From Platerodrilus igneus (taxonomy: Eukaryota > Arthropoda > Insecta > Coleoptera > Lycidae), in assembly GCA_036346225.1 (NCBI GenBank), contig JARFIW010001108.1:5974501-6038500 (forward strand): a stretch of 64,000 nt of DNA. The letters run 5' to 3'. Shown piece after piece: positions 1 to 10,698 of the stretch (positions are counted from its first letter, which is position 1; each line of letters begins with the position of its first letter). The notes beneath the pieces are model-generated. The model had not been told where the DNA came from, did not search any database, and saw nothing but the letters and a program-made list of their open reading frames with translations. A program made the position numbers and the translations under genes.

Positions 1-300
1 ATATAAAAAATTATGTGAGTTACTTACGATTATAAAGTTTACAATTATACAAACATAATATGACATCTATATGACATGGACAGGTTTTTGTTCATACGTG
101 CACATTTAAAAGTTTCTTATAAACATTTGCAAAATTAAAGTGAATGTAGCAAAGATATTAAATGAACTAAAGTAAAATAGTTATTATAGGTCTAGTTGAT
201 AAAAATAAAAATAGAAAATAAAATGTGTTATACTAGTTCTTAAAAATACAGATAATCGTATTGTACTAAAGGTGTTATAAGTCTGTAAAGTTTGGTAGTT
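1..300. other. AT-rich flank, probable PLE 3' region
   Basis: This stretch lies downstream of the minus-strand Penelope coding end. It has no open frame and I see no clear terminal repeat or ribozyme motif. Confidence 0.3.
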
Positions 301-1437
301 TTATAGAAGTTTGGAATTATTTTTATTCTTTATTATTGTCATAAGGTAGGAATAAATATTGTTTAAATTTTGTGTGTCGGCTTTTTTATTAATAGGGTTG
401 TCTTCTAGAGAAATCGCGATCATTTCAAGAAATAAACGCTTTCTATAGTTTGTTTCCCTGAATATAATTTTGGTGTCATTATAATTCATTACATGGCCCG
501 TATCAATTACATGAGAAGCAAGCGCGCATGTTTTGTTGTTAAGTTTGCAATCACTTTTGTGTGAGGTCAGTCTTGCAGATAACCACCTTGATGTATGACC
601 AACATACCTACCACTACAGTTATGACAGGGTATACTGTAGACTACTCCTGACTGTCGGAGTGTAGGTGTGTGGTCATTAAGACTACTATATAATACCCTA
701 TCTAAAGTTATAACTGGTTGTTTGATCAGCTTTATGTTTGGAAGATCCTTAAAAAGATGTTTTAGTTTATCGGTAAGTTTATCAATATAAGGAAGTGCGA
801 TAAACATTGTTGGAGACGTGGAGCTGGTATTAGTGTCTGTAGTATTGTTGGAGAAAGTTTCAATTGTTGTGGTCTTTTTTCTTGCGGTTGTGTTAAAAAT
901 TAGTTTGTTGATTAGAGGCTTCGGATATGAATTAGTAAGTAGTAGGTTTCTGAGTAATAATAGATTTTTGTATCGCAGGGTAGGGTGTGTAACAGGTTCA
1001 ATTTTTCGTTTTAGGCCTAATACTGTGTTGATTTTCATGCTTAACGGATGAAACGAATAATAATTCAAAAACCTACCAGAAGATATCGGTTTGCGATACC
1101 AGTCTGTAATTAATATATTATCAGTGCGTAACACTTTCATATCTAAAAAAGGTATTGAGTAATTTGATTCCTTTTCTATGGTAAATTGTATGGCAGGATT
1201 GTAGCTATTGAATATTTGAAGTACGTATTCCTCACTATCAGAAGGTACACAACAAATCAAATCATCAACGTACTTTTTGATGAATGGAAATTCGAAATCA
1301 AATTTGGTGATGCGGTCGTTTAGTAGATCATCCATAACATATTGTGCAATTATGGGAGATACGCTGGCTCCCATGGGAGTACCTAGTGTTTGTTTGTAAA
1401 ATAAGTACGCAATCTGACTGTATCCCCAATATTTAAC
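301..1437 (-). pseudogene. Penelope-like element, RT C-terminal half plus GIY-YIG endonuclease
   Basis: The minus frame is open from the AT repeat at 1440 to a stop at 301. It begins in the RT fingers/palm (GTPMGASVSP, about 20 codons in) and continues through the catalytic YVDD box (KKYVDDLICC). A linker follows, then a GIY-YIG nuclease: VVYSIPCHNC, then GRYVGHTSRWLSARL, with the spaced Cys pair usual in Penelope elements. An RT joined to GIY-YIG in this order is diagnostic of Penelope-like elements, which prime on nicked chromosomal DNA. The first ATG-like codon (1374) is inside the RT, so it is not the true start; the N-terminal half of the RT is missing. There is no internal stop, so decay is recent. 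Truncation falls exactly at the (AT)n tract. Confidence 0.9.
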
Positions 1438-1438
1438 T

Positions 1439-1441
<3 letters not shown>

Positions 1442-1487
<46 letters not shown>
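1442..1487. repeat. (AT)n microsatellite
   Basis: An uninterrupted AT dinucleotide run. It separates the truncated Penelope element from a candidate solo LTR and is one of ten such tracts at LTR-lineage boundaries. Confidence 0.97.
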
Positions 1488-1489
<2 letters not shown>

Positions 1490-3120
1490 CTATAAAATGC
1501 CCTTCGATTGGGCGTACCATGTGATATTTTTATTTGATATAAATTTTATTAAACCCCACAATTTGTACGTTATATTTTATTTGTTTGTTTACCACGACTA
1601 GCTTACTGAATACTCGACTTCTTAATAAATCTTATTTTATCCTTTAAAAGGATTCAAATAAAGCAGTTCAAAATCACACAATATAATAATTGATAATATG
1701 TACAATGTTGTGTAACGTCAAAAGTTTTCCTCTGTATAAAATATTTATATTTACCAAATTTATGCTTTCCTGAAAGCCAGCAAAAATATTTTTTAATTAC
1801 CCTCAAGTATCTTCAAACGTTCTAAGAGGCTCTTCTCTGTTTTCAGATTTTCGAATAACCTCTTTGATGACTCTTACAAATACATAATGTATAACAAATA
1901 TTAAATTTGAAACAGTCTTTAAATATTAAAATGTTTAAAAATCGCTAACCTGGAATGGTCACTGGAGTTCCCTCATAGTGTCTGTGGTCTGCATCCCTTG
2001 TTGTATCCGCTTTACTTATTGACCAGAATTATCCACTTTTGATCTCTAGTATTTTTCCTCAAATTAACATTGAGTACCCTTTTGATCTCACTTTCAGACG
2101 TATTTTTAAATTTGCGTTAAGGCTTAGATGTCGACATAAACATCGACTCAACAAAACCGTCACAACCAAAATGGCATCAACAAAAGTCGTCCCAATAAAA
2201 AAAGCGCTGTTTTGTTAAATATTAAAAATAAATTTAATTAATTGTTTAACTTATGTCTATTTGTAGATCGACTCATTTTTTGTCGCAGAAATTTTTGCAC
2301 TTTCAAATTTTATTTATTCAGAATTTTAACGTTTCACTACTTAATTACATTACGTAAATTTTCTGCTGCGTTTGAGCATAGTTTGTGCTTGGTTGTATAT
2401 GAACTGACCCTTTGTTCATTTCCTATTGTATTTATAAGCACTTCCCACCAATCGTTTCCATTGGCGTGTTTACTGATCAAGGTTTGTACTTTGCCCTATC
2501 TCTGGCACAACTCGATATTTTCTCAAATTCTCTGGTTTAATTCTTCCAGGAAATGCTCCATCAATCACGTAAGCGTTCTGTATATTACAGCATTTTGTTA
2601 GGACTTCCGATTATTGCTTTTATTCAGTCACGTATTTAATGTTTTTCGTTAAAAGTCCAAGATTTATCATATAATTAAACCGCCTGGTGTTTATTTGTTT
2701 ATTACAGAATGTTGGTTTTCTGAACAAATGTATTCTTTGTAGTCACGTTTTTAGTGACGTATTAAGATGCGTATGCATATGGATGCGTTGATATTTTCGA
2801 CGTAATTATTAAATATTTGGAAGGCCAATTTATCTATGTTCCCCGATAATTTTATTTACTGCAATTAGTTGCTTCTAAAATCTTATCTTTACTCGTAAAT
2901 TATACTTAGACATATTATACGACGCACACATTACTATTCTAATTAAATGTTATCGGATTATTACTAAATGAGCTTCTTTCTCATGCATTAAATCAAATAT
3001 CCTTTATATACAGTGCCTCGCAATTGACTTTTTGTAGAATAGTCGATTTACTCCTATAATTTAAGGAATTATTTGATTTTCTTAAAGTTAATCTACCCTT
3101 AAGCTACTCTCTTATCATAG
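1488..3120 (-). mobile_element. Candidate solo LTR, divergent member of the AT-targeting lineage
   Basis: AT tracts flank this 1.6-kb segment on both sides. Read on the minus strand it ends in TTTATAGCA. Just inside that end is TGGTACGCCCAATCGAAGGG, resembling the degenerate primer-site copy (ACGCCCAATCGGTGGG) inside the LTRs of element 1. A CCAG|GTTAGC possible splice donor lies near 1949, matching the donor position in the other LTRs. It has no coding capacity and is shorter than the 2.1-2.3-kb relatives. The call rests on position and these short matches. Confidence 0.5.
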
Positions 3121-3121
<1 letters not shown>

Positions 3122-3162
<41 letters not shown>

Positions 3163-3194
3163 GTATATACACACATATATATATATATATATAT
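3122..3194. repeat. (AT)n microsatellite with TG/CA interruptions
   Basis: AT run interrupted by TGTATATATG and ACACAC units. It is the 5' flank of LTR element 1. Confidence 0.95.
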
Positions 3195-5478
3195 TACTCA
3201 TATTTAGACCAGGGTAAAAATTTAAATAATCACATCAAATAATTTTAATCACCGTATATAATGAATATTATTAGATAATACGCGTTATTAAAACCGTGAA
3301 GCATACAAATTTATTAGTTTCATTAAACATAAGAGATTTAAATCATGTACAAGACGCTTTATATCAAAAGAAGCAGTATTAAAAAGCTCTGCGTGTAATG
3401 TAATTATTCCTAAACAAATGGAAATTACGTGCAAAATTTATCTTAATTAACTCTATTTTAAGTAACCGGTAGTAAAACAAAGTGTACACATAATAATTAA
3501 TATTTAACTTGTATTCGCTAAAAATGAAAGAATAGAAGTCAATTTTAATTGAAGTTAATTGAATCGTTAGTAACAGATAATATCTATAGAAACTTGTAAA
3601 AACCCAATAAAATGAAAATCCTAGAAGTGTTAGTTAGAAGTAGGATGTTTGAACACACCTGCGTATTTTAAAAGGCAATTTCAGTTTAATTTGTTTAGAT
3701 AAACATGTCGATTCTAAGGATATTGGAAACGGTCAGATGCTTTAGCACGAAATACAAAACAGGGTTTATTTAAAAAGCTCTGAGAATTGGTATTATTTTG
3801 AACACCTGCGTGGTTTAAATATCACGTACGGCGAAAATTGTGTAGATAACAAATGGTTTCAAAGAATCTTGGAGAAACCGGGGCTTAATATTCACGAGAA
3901 TGTGCGATACGGGGTTATTAAACCCAGATAGTCCACATGGACTATAATATAATCGATAATAAAGAATAACAATTTGCACCAATACGAACAGGTTAGAAAA
4001 GGAAAGAGAAAATGCGTCAAGCAAAGACACATATAGTAAAAGGCGTGATTTAAGCAACGTCACGAGGGTCACAATTGGTTGAAAATAGGATGCAAATATC
4101 AGAGGTAGAAACAACAATTTCTGTACAAAATTAATTAGTTTTTCTCGGACATGTTTGCGTGCCGTGTGAGAATTTCTGAGATTTAAATGGGGCGAGTGAA
4201 AATTCGTAAAAACCGACGCGCGAGCGACGGACTGGGAACATAGAATGAGAAATTCTTAAGAATTGTCTGTTTTGGGGAACAGACCGACAGACAGGCTTTT
4301 GCTATATATACCGGTGGTAATATGAATTTCGGCCTCTTAGACTTTTGACTATTCGATGCGTTAAAAGCTCTTACATCCGCGACTTGATTCAAGATGTTAA
4401 ACAGTGCATTTTAGTTTGATAAAATAATTTAAAATTTTGCTCGTATATTTTAGTGATTCAAAATAGTTTGTTATTTACGTGCTAACATGAATGTACTTCA
4501 GTGCACTTAGATACAAGGTAATAAAATTTAGTATCACTGTACCAATTAGCAAAATTTACAACGACAAATGTATACACAAAAGTAGGCAGTTTTGGCGTAT
4601 ATTGGTGAAAGACGCATGAATTCTTTGCTATTTTTCGGGGGTGTTAATAATTAAATGGTTCAAATACGTGTCTGGATCCACGAAACAAGGGTCAGATATA
4701 CACAGATGAGTTCCGGAAAAGCCCAGAAACAACTTTAAATAAATGGTGATGGAGAAAATTTTAAAAGCGTTGAGAATTAGAAGCCGTAAATATAATCCTG
4801 TTGGAATGGTGTGATTAACTAAAGGGACGATGTACCTTGAAGCTACGAGGACAGTAACCTTCAGGTAAATTATACTATTTTGTTTGACATTTTTGTGTGT
4901 GTTGAATAACTTTATAATTGATTTACTTTAAATGGACATTAGTGAAATTGTACTAACCATAAAATTTTTATATTTTTTAGATGAAATTTGCTTGTTTAAG
5001 TAGAAAGGGGTATTTAGTATTGATGTTCTGAATTATGATGAAACTTTGGGTATGTCTTTGAGCTCAATTAGACGAACCTGGTTAATTAACGTAAAGGGTG
5101 GTAGATGCTCCTTTATACTCAGACTCCGGTCTGCTTATATTGTTATATTAATTAGTAGGCATCCAACAAGGACTTTAATTCTGGATGCACGTTAAAGTGA
5201 TAATAAAATTAATCTTGAAATTCTTTTTAAAACTGAATTTTATGCTGAAATTTAATTTGAAAATTTAATGTATTCTGAATATTGATGTAAATAGAGTTAA
5301 CGTTGATGTTTGTGGTAGGAATGTGTTGTTTAATTTTATGAATGAGGAGGTTTATAAAATTAGGTGAGCAGCTGAAGCGAAACCAGGATCACAGCAGTTT
5401 ATGACGCCCAATCGGTGGGACTAGAATTTTTTTGTTGAAAGGACCCAGTTCCCGCATTCAAAGGAGTATATCACAGCA
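3195..5478 (+). repeat. 5' LTR of element 1
   Basis: A 2284-bp direct repeat of 10699-12974, starting TACTCATATTTAGACC and ending TATATCACAGCA. The copies differ by a few substitutions and single-base indels, so insertion is recent. The LTR holds a TATA box, a poly(A) signal and a long U5. U5 contains a tandem pair of CACAGCA plus primer-site-like blocks (5390-5430 and the true end at 5478). Long LTRs of this size recall the Ulysses/Woot-type Ty3 elements of insects, from memory and unverified. Confidence 0.92.
4313..4525 (+). promoter_or_regulatory. LTR promoter and poly(A) signal, element 1
   Basis: TATATATA at 4313-4320 is followed about 25-30 bases on by CCTCTTAGAC, a plausible initiator, and AATAAA lies at 4520-4525. 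The same order is conserved in the 3' LTR (TATA 11812, AATAAA 12019) and in element 2 (TATA 22742, AATAAA 22944). This implies U3 of about 1.1 kb, a short R and U5 of about 0.9 kb. Functional sites are inferred from position. Confidence 0.6.
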
Positions 5479-5541
5479 GTTTATGGCGACCACAACGTGA
5501 GGGCTCGAGTTCCAAATAAAATTTCTGTGATTTTATTCCAG
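4865..5541 (+). other. Candidate leader intron spanning U5 end and primer site
   Basis: A donor CTTCAG|GTAAAT (intron starts at 4865) and an acceptor TTTTATTCCAG|GAAACT (ends at 5541) bracket the rest of U5 and the primer-binding site and end 84 bases before the gag start. Element 2 has the same pair (23289 and 23939). Donor-like CAG|GT sites occur at similar places in most of the other LTRs of the lineage. Splicing would give a gag leader without the primer site. No transcript is available to prove it. Confidence 0.45.
5484..5508 (+). promoter_or_regulatory. Degenerate primer-binding site, element 1
   Basis: The block TGGCGACCACAACGTGAGGG starts six bases after the LTR end. It matches the tRNA-Lys(CUU)-complementary site of element 2 except for inserted and changed bases. 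The primer site is therefore damaged in this copy. Confidence 0.7.
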
Positions 5542-5625
5542 GAAACTGGCGATCTGAGAGAGAGAGAGTTTCTGTGTGTGTATAAATTTAAGAGTAGTTT
5601 GAGTGTGTGTGAGTGAGTAGAACGT

Positions 5626-6993
5626 ATGCAGAGAAAGGAGTGGTTAAGGAGTCAAGGAGTGGAAATTGGAAGTGACTATAGTGCATTGTGTGAGAAAATT
5701 TCGAAAATGGAAGAAGCTGGAGGCAGTAGAGATCAGTCGAGGACGGAATCAGGGGATCAAGGAAATGAGTTAATGATGAGAATGTTAGAGGAAATGCGAT
5801 TAGCTAGGGAGGAGTCCAACAGAAAATTAGAACTGCTAAGCGAAGAATCTAGTAGAGCAAGGGAGGAGTCCAACCAAAAATTAGAGCAGATAAGCGGGAA
5901 AATTGAACAAAATACTAAAGAATTTACAGAATTTAAAGATAGTCTTACCGTGAAACTGGGGGAAGTAGAAAATAGGGTTGAAAAAAATGAGCGTGATATT
6001 ACAGGTCTTCGACAGGAAATGGGAAATTTAAGATCCGAAGTACGCATTTTCTGTGAAGAAGAGATTAATATAAAAATGACTGAAGTGACGGACTCATGTA
6101 GGGATCAATTAGGCAGGGTAGAACGCGAAGTTAGTAGTATCAAATACAACATGTCAAATTTAACGGGGGATGGTCCCAGATTTTATACAGGTGGAGGATC
6201 ATTGGACCAACACATGAAGTTTTATGGCGATAACAGAGTAAATCCACAAATTTTTATTAATAGTGTAAGAAATCTAGTGGGAAATTTATTTGACGAACAG
6301 ACTAAACTAAATACGATAAAGGCTTTATTAAAGGACAATGCGGAAGCGTGGTACAATTTAGTAGGACAGGACATAGACACCTACACGGACTTTGAGGACA
6401 AATTTTTAAAGCACTACTGGAGTGACCACAGACAAGACCAGGTACGAGACGACTTAATCACAGGAAATTTAAGGAGAATTTTCAGGAAGTAGGAGCAATA
6501 TGCTATACGCAAGTATAGCATAGCAAAGCAACTGAACCCACCACTGACGGACCGACAAATTATTAAGTATTTATCACGACACTTCGAGGTAGACATAAGA
6601 CAGCACGTAGCACTACAGAACATAGTGGACAGAGAAATATTTTTAGAATACCTGCAGAGATACGACGACGTAAGTAGTGGACGACCTCGGGATAATAGGG
6701 AAAGACAGATCAACACAGTTAGGTTTGACAATAGACGGGACAACTATGCTAGAAGGGGGAATAATTACGGATACCAGCGACAGAATTGGGAACAGAGACG
6801 ACCATACGTTAGGAGTAATAGTTTAGGAAGGGGACCTGCACAGAGACCGGGACCTACCAGAATGAATAGTTCACCAGACATGAGCGGGACTGCTAATACA
6901 GACACGGAACGAGTGGAAACGCCTAGGACGTACGCTGAGGTGACGGCTAGACCAGGACCGAATAGGGAAAACAGACCTGGACAGGATTTTTAG
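5626..6993 (+). pseudogene. gag: gag polyprotein, LTR element 1
   Basis: The first 288 codons begin at ATG 5626. They hold a long Glu/Lys/Arg-rich coiled coil (about residues 25-170, with a duplicated REESN-KLE segment), then the capsid-like part FYTGGGSLDQHMKFYGDNRV and DNAEAWYNLVG. A TAG at 6490 interrupts the frame; the same frame continues to 6993 with an Arg/Asn/Gly-rich nucleic-acid-binding tail instead of a CCHC knuckle. Against the copy at 24033, two single G losses around 6465-6475 shift the junction, so both copies are broken here in different ways. It would encode the structural shell protein. Pol overlaps the 3' end in the -1 frame. Confidence 0.85.
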
Positions 6994-7275
6994 AACGCGA
7001 CAGACCACTAGATTTCAGTGTAAATGTATATGAACATCCACGTGAATTTTTCAAAAGTGAGGAGGAAGTAGAGCCAGAAACTGAGGAAAAATTATGTTTG
7101 CCAATTATTAATTTAGAAATTTTTGAGAATAATGTAGAAGTATTACTTGATACAGGGGCAGAGGCGAGTTTAATATCGGAGGAATTCGTCAGCAAAATTA
7201 GGGATAAGGTTTGTGATAGAATTATGCCTATAAAGCTTAGTCATTTAGTAGCTCCAAATAAAAGAAGTTTGCTGT
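6966..7275 (+). pseudogene. pol: Retroviral-type aspartic protease, element 1
   Basis: The -1 frame after gag encodes an acidic linker (SEEEVEPETEEKLC), then LPIINLEIF and the protease active site VLLDTGAEASLISEEF at 7140-7190. The frame ends at TAG about 7276. The downstream pol frame resumes in a different phase (coding for KKFAVVNSVVV from about 7263), so a one-base lesion splits protease from RT. Element 2 is split at the same place with a slightly different indel. The DTGA motif is that of Ty3/retroviral proteases, active as a dimer. Confidence 0.85.
6985..6996 (+). promoter_or_regulatory. Possible -1 frameshift site at gag stop
   Basis: The last gag codons are GAT TTT TAG within a run of five T. 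The -1 frame is open from 6966 and continues into the protease, so gag and pol overlap by 28 bases. A Phe tRNA on TTT could slip back one base onto TTT before the TAG codon. The string GGATTTTTAGAACGCGACAG is identical in element 2 (25331 on). This is inferred from sequence only. Confidence 0.45.
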
Positions 7276-8400
7276 AGTAAATAGTGTTGTGGTGCTTAGG
7301 ATAGATATAGGAGGTTTAAGCTGTGAACAGGAGTTTGTAATTGTGCCTGGACTGAAGTTTCAGAGCATTTTAGGTGTTGACTGTATGATGAAGTTAGGGG
7401 TTTTGATAGATATGGAAAGGAAGGTAGTAAGGATTAAAGATAGGGTAGTGCCATGGAAGGGCAGTTATGAAGTCACAGAGGATGACACGGGGTTGAATAT
7501 TAATGTAGTAGAGGTAGAGGATGATGAAGTAAAACAGATCAACACAATAAGATGTCCAGAGGATAGGAGAGTAGAGGTTCAAGCTTTATTACAAAAACAT
7601 GCAGAATTAGTGGGGGTAGAAGCAAGCACAGCGTTAGGCTATGAGCACATATTGGAAGTGGATAATTCAGAACCGTTCAACGCAAAGGTTTATCCAATTC
7701 CAGCAGCATATCGGGAGCAGGTGAAGGCAGAATTAAATAAAATGTTGGAAGATGGCATAATAGAGGTATCAAACACTCATTTCATAAATCCGTTGGTAGT
7801 AGTCAAGAAAAAGGATGATAGCATTCGTTTATGTTTAGATGCACGAAAAATTAATCAACGGACCAAACCGCAATTCCATTGTCCACCATCCATGGACACG
7901 CTTTTGACGAGATTAAGTGGCAAGTTTATTTTTAGTAAATTAGATTTAAGGAATTCATTCTGGCTGATTCCATTACACAAAGATTCTAGAAGGTACACAG
8001 GATTTTCCGTAGAGGGAAAAATCTATAATTTTAAGGTAGTACCGTATGGTTTGTCAACGTCAAGTGCAGCATTAATTAAGGCAATGCAAGCAATTTTAGG
8101 AGCATATGAGCAATTCTGCATACACTATGTGGATGATATTTTAATTTTAGTGAAACTGAGGAACAACATTACTCTCATTTAGAACGGATATTATTAGAGC
8201 TTAAGTTAGCAGGATTGAGGCTGAATATAGAAAATGTGAATTTTTTCAAAACCGTTAAATTTCTGGGGTATGTGGTGAACACTCAAGGTATGTGTATCGA
8301 TAAAGAAAGATTGTCCGAACTTTTGACATATCCGAGACCTAATAACATTAGGAAATTAAGAGCTTTTGGGGGTCCTTAACTTTTATAAAAGTTTGTACCG
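7263..8400 (+). pseudogene. pol: Reverse transcriptase, element 1
   Basis: After the protease C-terminal part (GLSCEQEFVIVPGLKF, LGVDCMMKLGV), the RT starts near 7690 (YPIPAAYREQVKAEL). It shows INPLVVVKKKDDSIRLCLD, then FSKLDLRNSFWLIPL and the catalytic box CIHYVDDILIL at about 8118-8150. A frameshift near 8150 throws the frame off; the thumb (LLELKLAGLRLNIEN, KFLGYVVNTQGM) follows in another phase to about 8380, where a further frameshift occurs. Domain order and LDxR/YVDD motifs place it in the Ty3/gypsy superfamily. Confidence 0.9.
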
Positions 8401-8404
8401 GGAT

Positions 8405-8880
8405 TTGCTGAAAAAGCGGGTCCATTGTTTAAACTTCTGAAGAAGGGAGTAAGATGGAGTTGGACGGAAAGTCAAGAGGCAGCATATCTAAAACTGTTGG
8501 AACAATTTCACGACCAACTAATTTTGAGGCATCCCAGATTTGATGTTGGTTTCGTACTGAGGACGGATGCATCGGATAGTGCATTAGCAGCAGAGTTGTA
8601 CCAAGTACAAGAGGGGAAGAGGTGCCCATATCTTTTGTTTCACGCACACTGAAGCCGCATGAAGTAAATTACACGATTAGTGAAAAGGAGATGGCTGCAG
8701 TGGTGTTTGGTGTTACGAAGTTAAAATTTTTTGATAGGAAGACATTTTGTAATCGAAACGGATCATTCGGCGTTGTGTGCGTTGATGAATACGAGATTTT
8801 CTAACAATCGAGTATATCGATGGGGTTGTTACTACAGGAGTTTGACTTTGAGATTAAATATATTAAGGAGAAAATAATTT
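8405..8880 (+). pseudogene. pol: RNase H domain, element 1
   Basis: Connection sequence (LFKLLKKGVRWSWTESQEAA) leads into RNase H: LRTDASDSALAAELYQ with its catalytic Asp at about 8567, then NYTISEKEMAAVVFGV at 8669-8720 (catalytic Glu) and ETDHSAL at 8760. Indels near 8628 and 8730 move these blocks among frames. It would degrade the RNA strand of the RNA-DNA hybrid during reverse transcription. Confidence 0.85.
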
Positions 8881-9079
8881 TATAGCAGACGCGTTTAGTA
8901 GAAACAGGGACATGGATAACAAAAGACCGTGTGACATCATGATTGCCATGAACAGTCTACTACAAAATGATTCAGTATATGGAGAAGAGGAGATCTTGAG
9001 GAACCAGAGGCAGAGTGAGGAGCTACAGATTGTTAGAACGAAGTTAGAAAACGAACCGGGATTTAAAACTTCCATATGA

Positions 9080-9900
9080 TAAACGGCTTTTGTGTAAAAA
9101 ATTCAAGAATTGGAAGTGTATGTAGTGGATAGAGTACAAGCAAAATTAATTATCAAAGATCTGCACTTAAGATATGGTCACATAGGGATCCGAAAGACAT
9201 GGTTAATTTTAGGAAACGTTTTTTCAACTAAAGACTTAGGGTTAGTAAAGTCAGTCATCAACACTTGTCACTTGTGTACTTTAGGAAAGTACAAAAATAG
9301 TACGAGTCAAGATGTGGTACAAAGTATACACGTACAAAATCCCTGGACTTAGTTGCTATTGACTATTTGAGTAATCTAGTCAGAAGTACAAAGGGACACA
9401 AACATGTGCTGATTGTGACTGATGTGTTTTCGAAATTTACCAAATTATATCCCACTCGGGATTGTAACACAGTCGGAACAAACAAGAAATTGGAACAATT
9501 TTGTAGGAAGTAGGAACTTTTAAACGAGTATTAGCAGACAATGCTACTTATTTTAATAATCAAATATTTAGAGATTATTGGGAGAGGCAAAACATTAAAG
9601 TGGTGTTTTGTAGCATAAGGCATCCTCAAGCGAATCCAGCTGAGCGATATATTCAAGAGACGGTTAAGTTTTGCGTTTAGCTTCACATAGGAATCATCGT
9701 TTATGGGAGGACAATTTGTCCAAGGTTGAATCTTTTATCAATGAAACCCTAGTACCGTGACAGAAACCAGTCCCATCATGCTGATCAAGCAACAGTATCC
9801 CGAAAGACCATGGCAAATTGTGCCTAGGGACGATGAATTCCAACAACTTTTGGTAGATGTGAGGAGAGCTGAAAATATACAAGGAAGATGAACGCAAGAA
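9080..9900 (+). pseudogene. pol: Integrase, element 1
   Basis: The zinc-binding HHCC region (LHLRYGHIGIRKTW then TCHLCTLGKYKN) is at 9159-9300. The catalytic core follows in shifted frames: VAIDYLSNLVRSTKGHKHV (first Asp, about 9352), LADNATYFNNQIF (second Asp, about 9532) and NPAERYIQET (Glu, about 9633). All three acidic residues remain visible, but stops and indels split the domain at about 9352, 9510 and 9620. No chromodomain is recognisable. This enzyme would be what chooses the AT-repeat target. No env-like frame follows. Confidence 0.8.
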
Positions 9901-10139
9901 TTAGAAAGAGGGTAAAATTTAAAGTGGGAGACCAGGTAGTAGTAAAAAGCTTGAGAGTAGGGAAGAGATAGGATGACATGTGCTAAACTACACTTGCCAT
10001 ATGAGGGACCTTTTGAGATAGGTGAAGTAGTAGGGAGTGCACATATTTATTAAGGGAAGTAGGTACGGGAAATGAGAGGACGGTTTCACGTCAATCTACT
10101 ATTCCCTTATACCGGAGAACCAGCACCACAGGAGAAATA

Positions 10140-10689
10140 GGTGTATAATAGAGTAAAATTTAAATAGGATAAGAATAGAGATAGGTGTATATAGAAAAGT
10201 AGAAGTAAGTGGTTATAGAAAATAAAGCTAGGTATAGGATAAATATGGGAGATAATTAGGAATAGGTTTAGGATGAGAATAAAGAGTAAATGTAGGAAGA
10301 AAATAAGATAGGTTAAGTATAGATATTTCATATAAGATTAGTGGAGAGTTAGGAATAGAGTAAGAGTAGGATAGGTATATAGGATTAGGTCGGGGGAAGT
10401 GAAGGATAGTGAAGATTAGTTAAAAGTTAGGAATAGGATAGGTATATAGGATGTATATAGGATTAGATGGATAAATAGGATGAAGTTAGGGATAATTTCA
10501 GTTTATAGAATTAGGTGAGAGTTAGGAATAGGATAGGGATATAGGTAGGTGTAAATATTTTCTTTTTGATTGGAGACAAAGTAGGTAAGTTAGATAGATA
10601 AGGGTAGAGAGATAGGCAATTTTTTTGTAATTTTTGTCTAAATGCTTTATATTTGCATTCAAATAAGTTGGATTATTTGTATTCAAATA
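10140..10689 (+). repeat. Purine-rich GATAGG/TAGGA tract 3' of pol
   Basis: About 450 bases are almost free of C and dominated by short variants of ATAGGATA, AGGATTAGG and GTTAGGAAT, forming an irregular low-complexity repeat up to the polypurine tract. The same tract occurs in element 2 (26460-27035) with different indels. It is noncoding; the open frame on the opposite strand is a by-product of composition. It could act as an extended second-strand priming region, which is inference. Confidence 0.75.
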
Positions 10690-10698
10690 GGGGGAAAA
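10690..10698 (+). promoter_or_regulatory. Polypurine tract, element 1
   Basis: GGGGGAAAA lies directly before the 3' LTR (preceded by AAATA). This is the expected plus-strand primer position and is identical in element 2 at 27036-27044. Confidence 0.85.

Noticed and set aside
3122..3194. AT tracts as terminal inverted repeats or telomeric repeats
   Set aside because: They are simple dinucleotide runs of varying length with TG/CA interruptions. No TTAGG telomere arrays are present.
4183..4392. Antisense frames of 65-70 codons recurring in the LTRs (4183, 11682, 22571, 27825, and 18605 in the inverted LTR)
   Set aside because: They lie opposite the TATA/initiator region and are repeated because the LTRs are repeated. 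Length and sequence vary freely between subfamilies, with no protein-like conservation.
10107..10331. Leu/Phe/Tyr-rich minus frame (also 26144, 26835)
   Set aside because: It is the complement of the purine-rich tract; the hydrophobic composition is an artefact.
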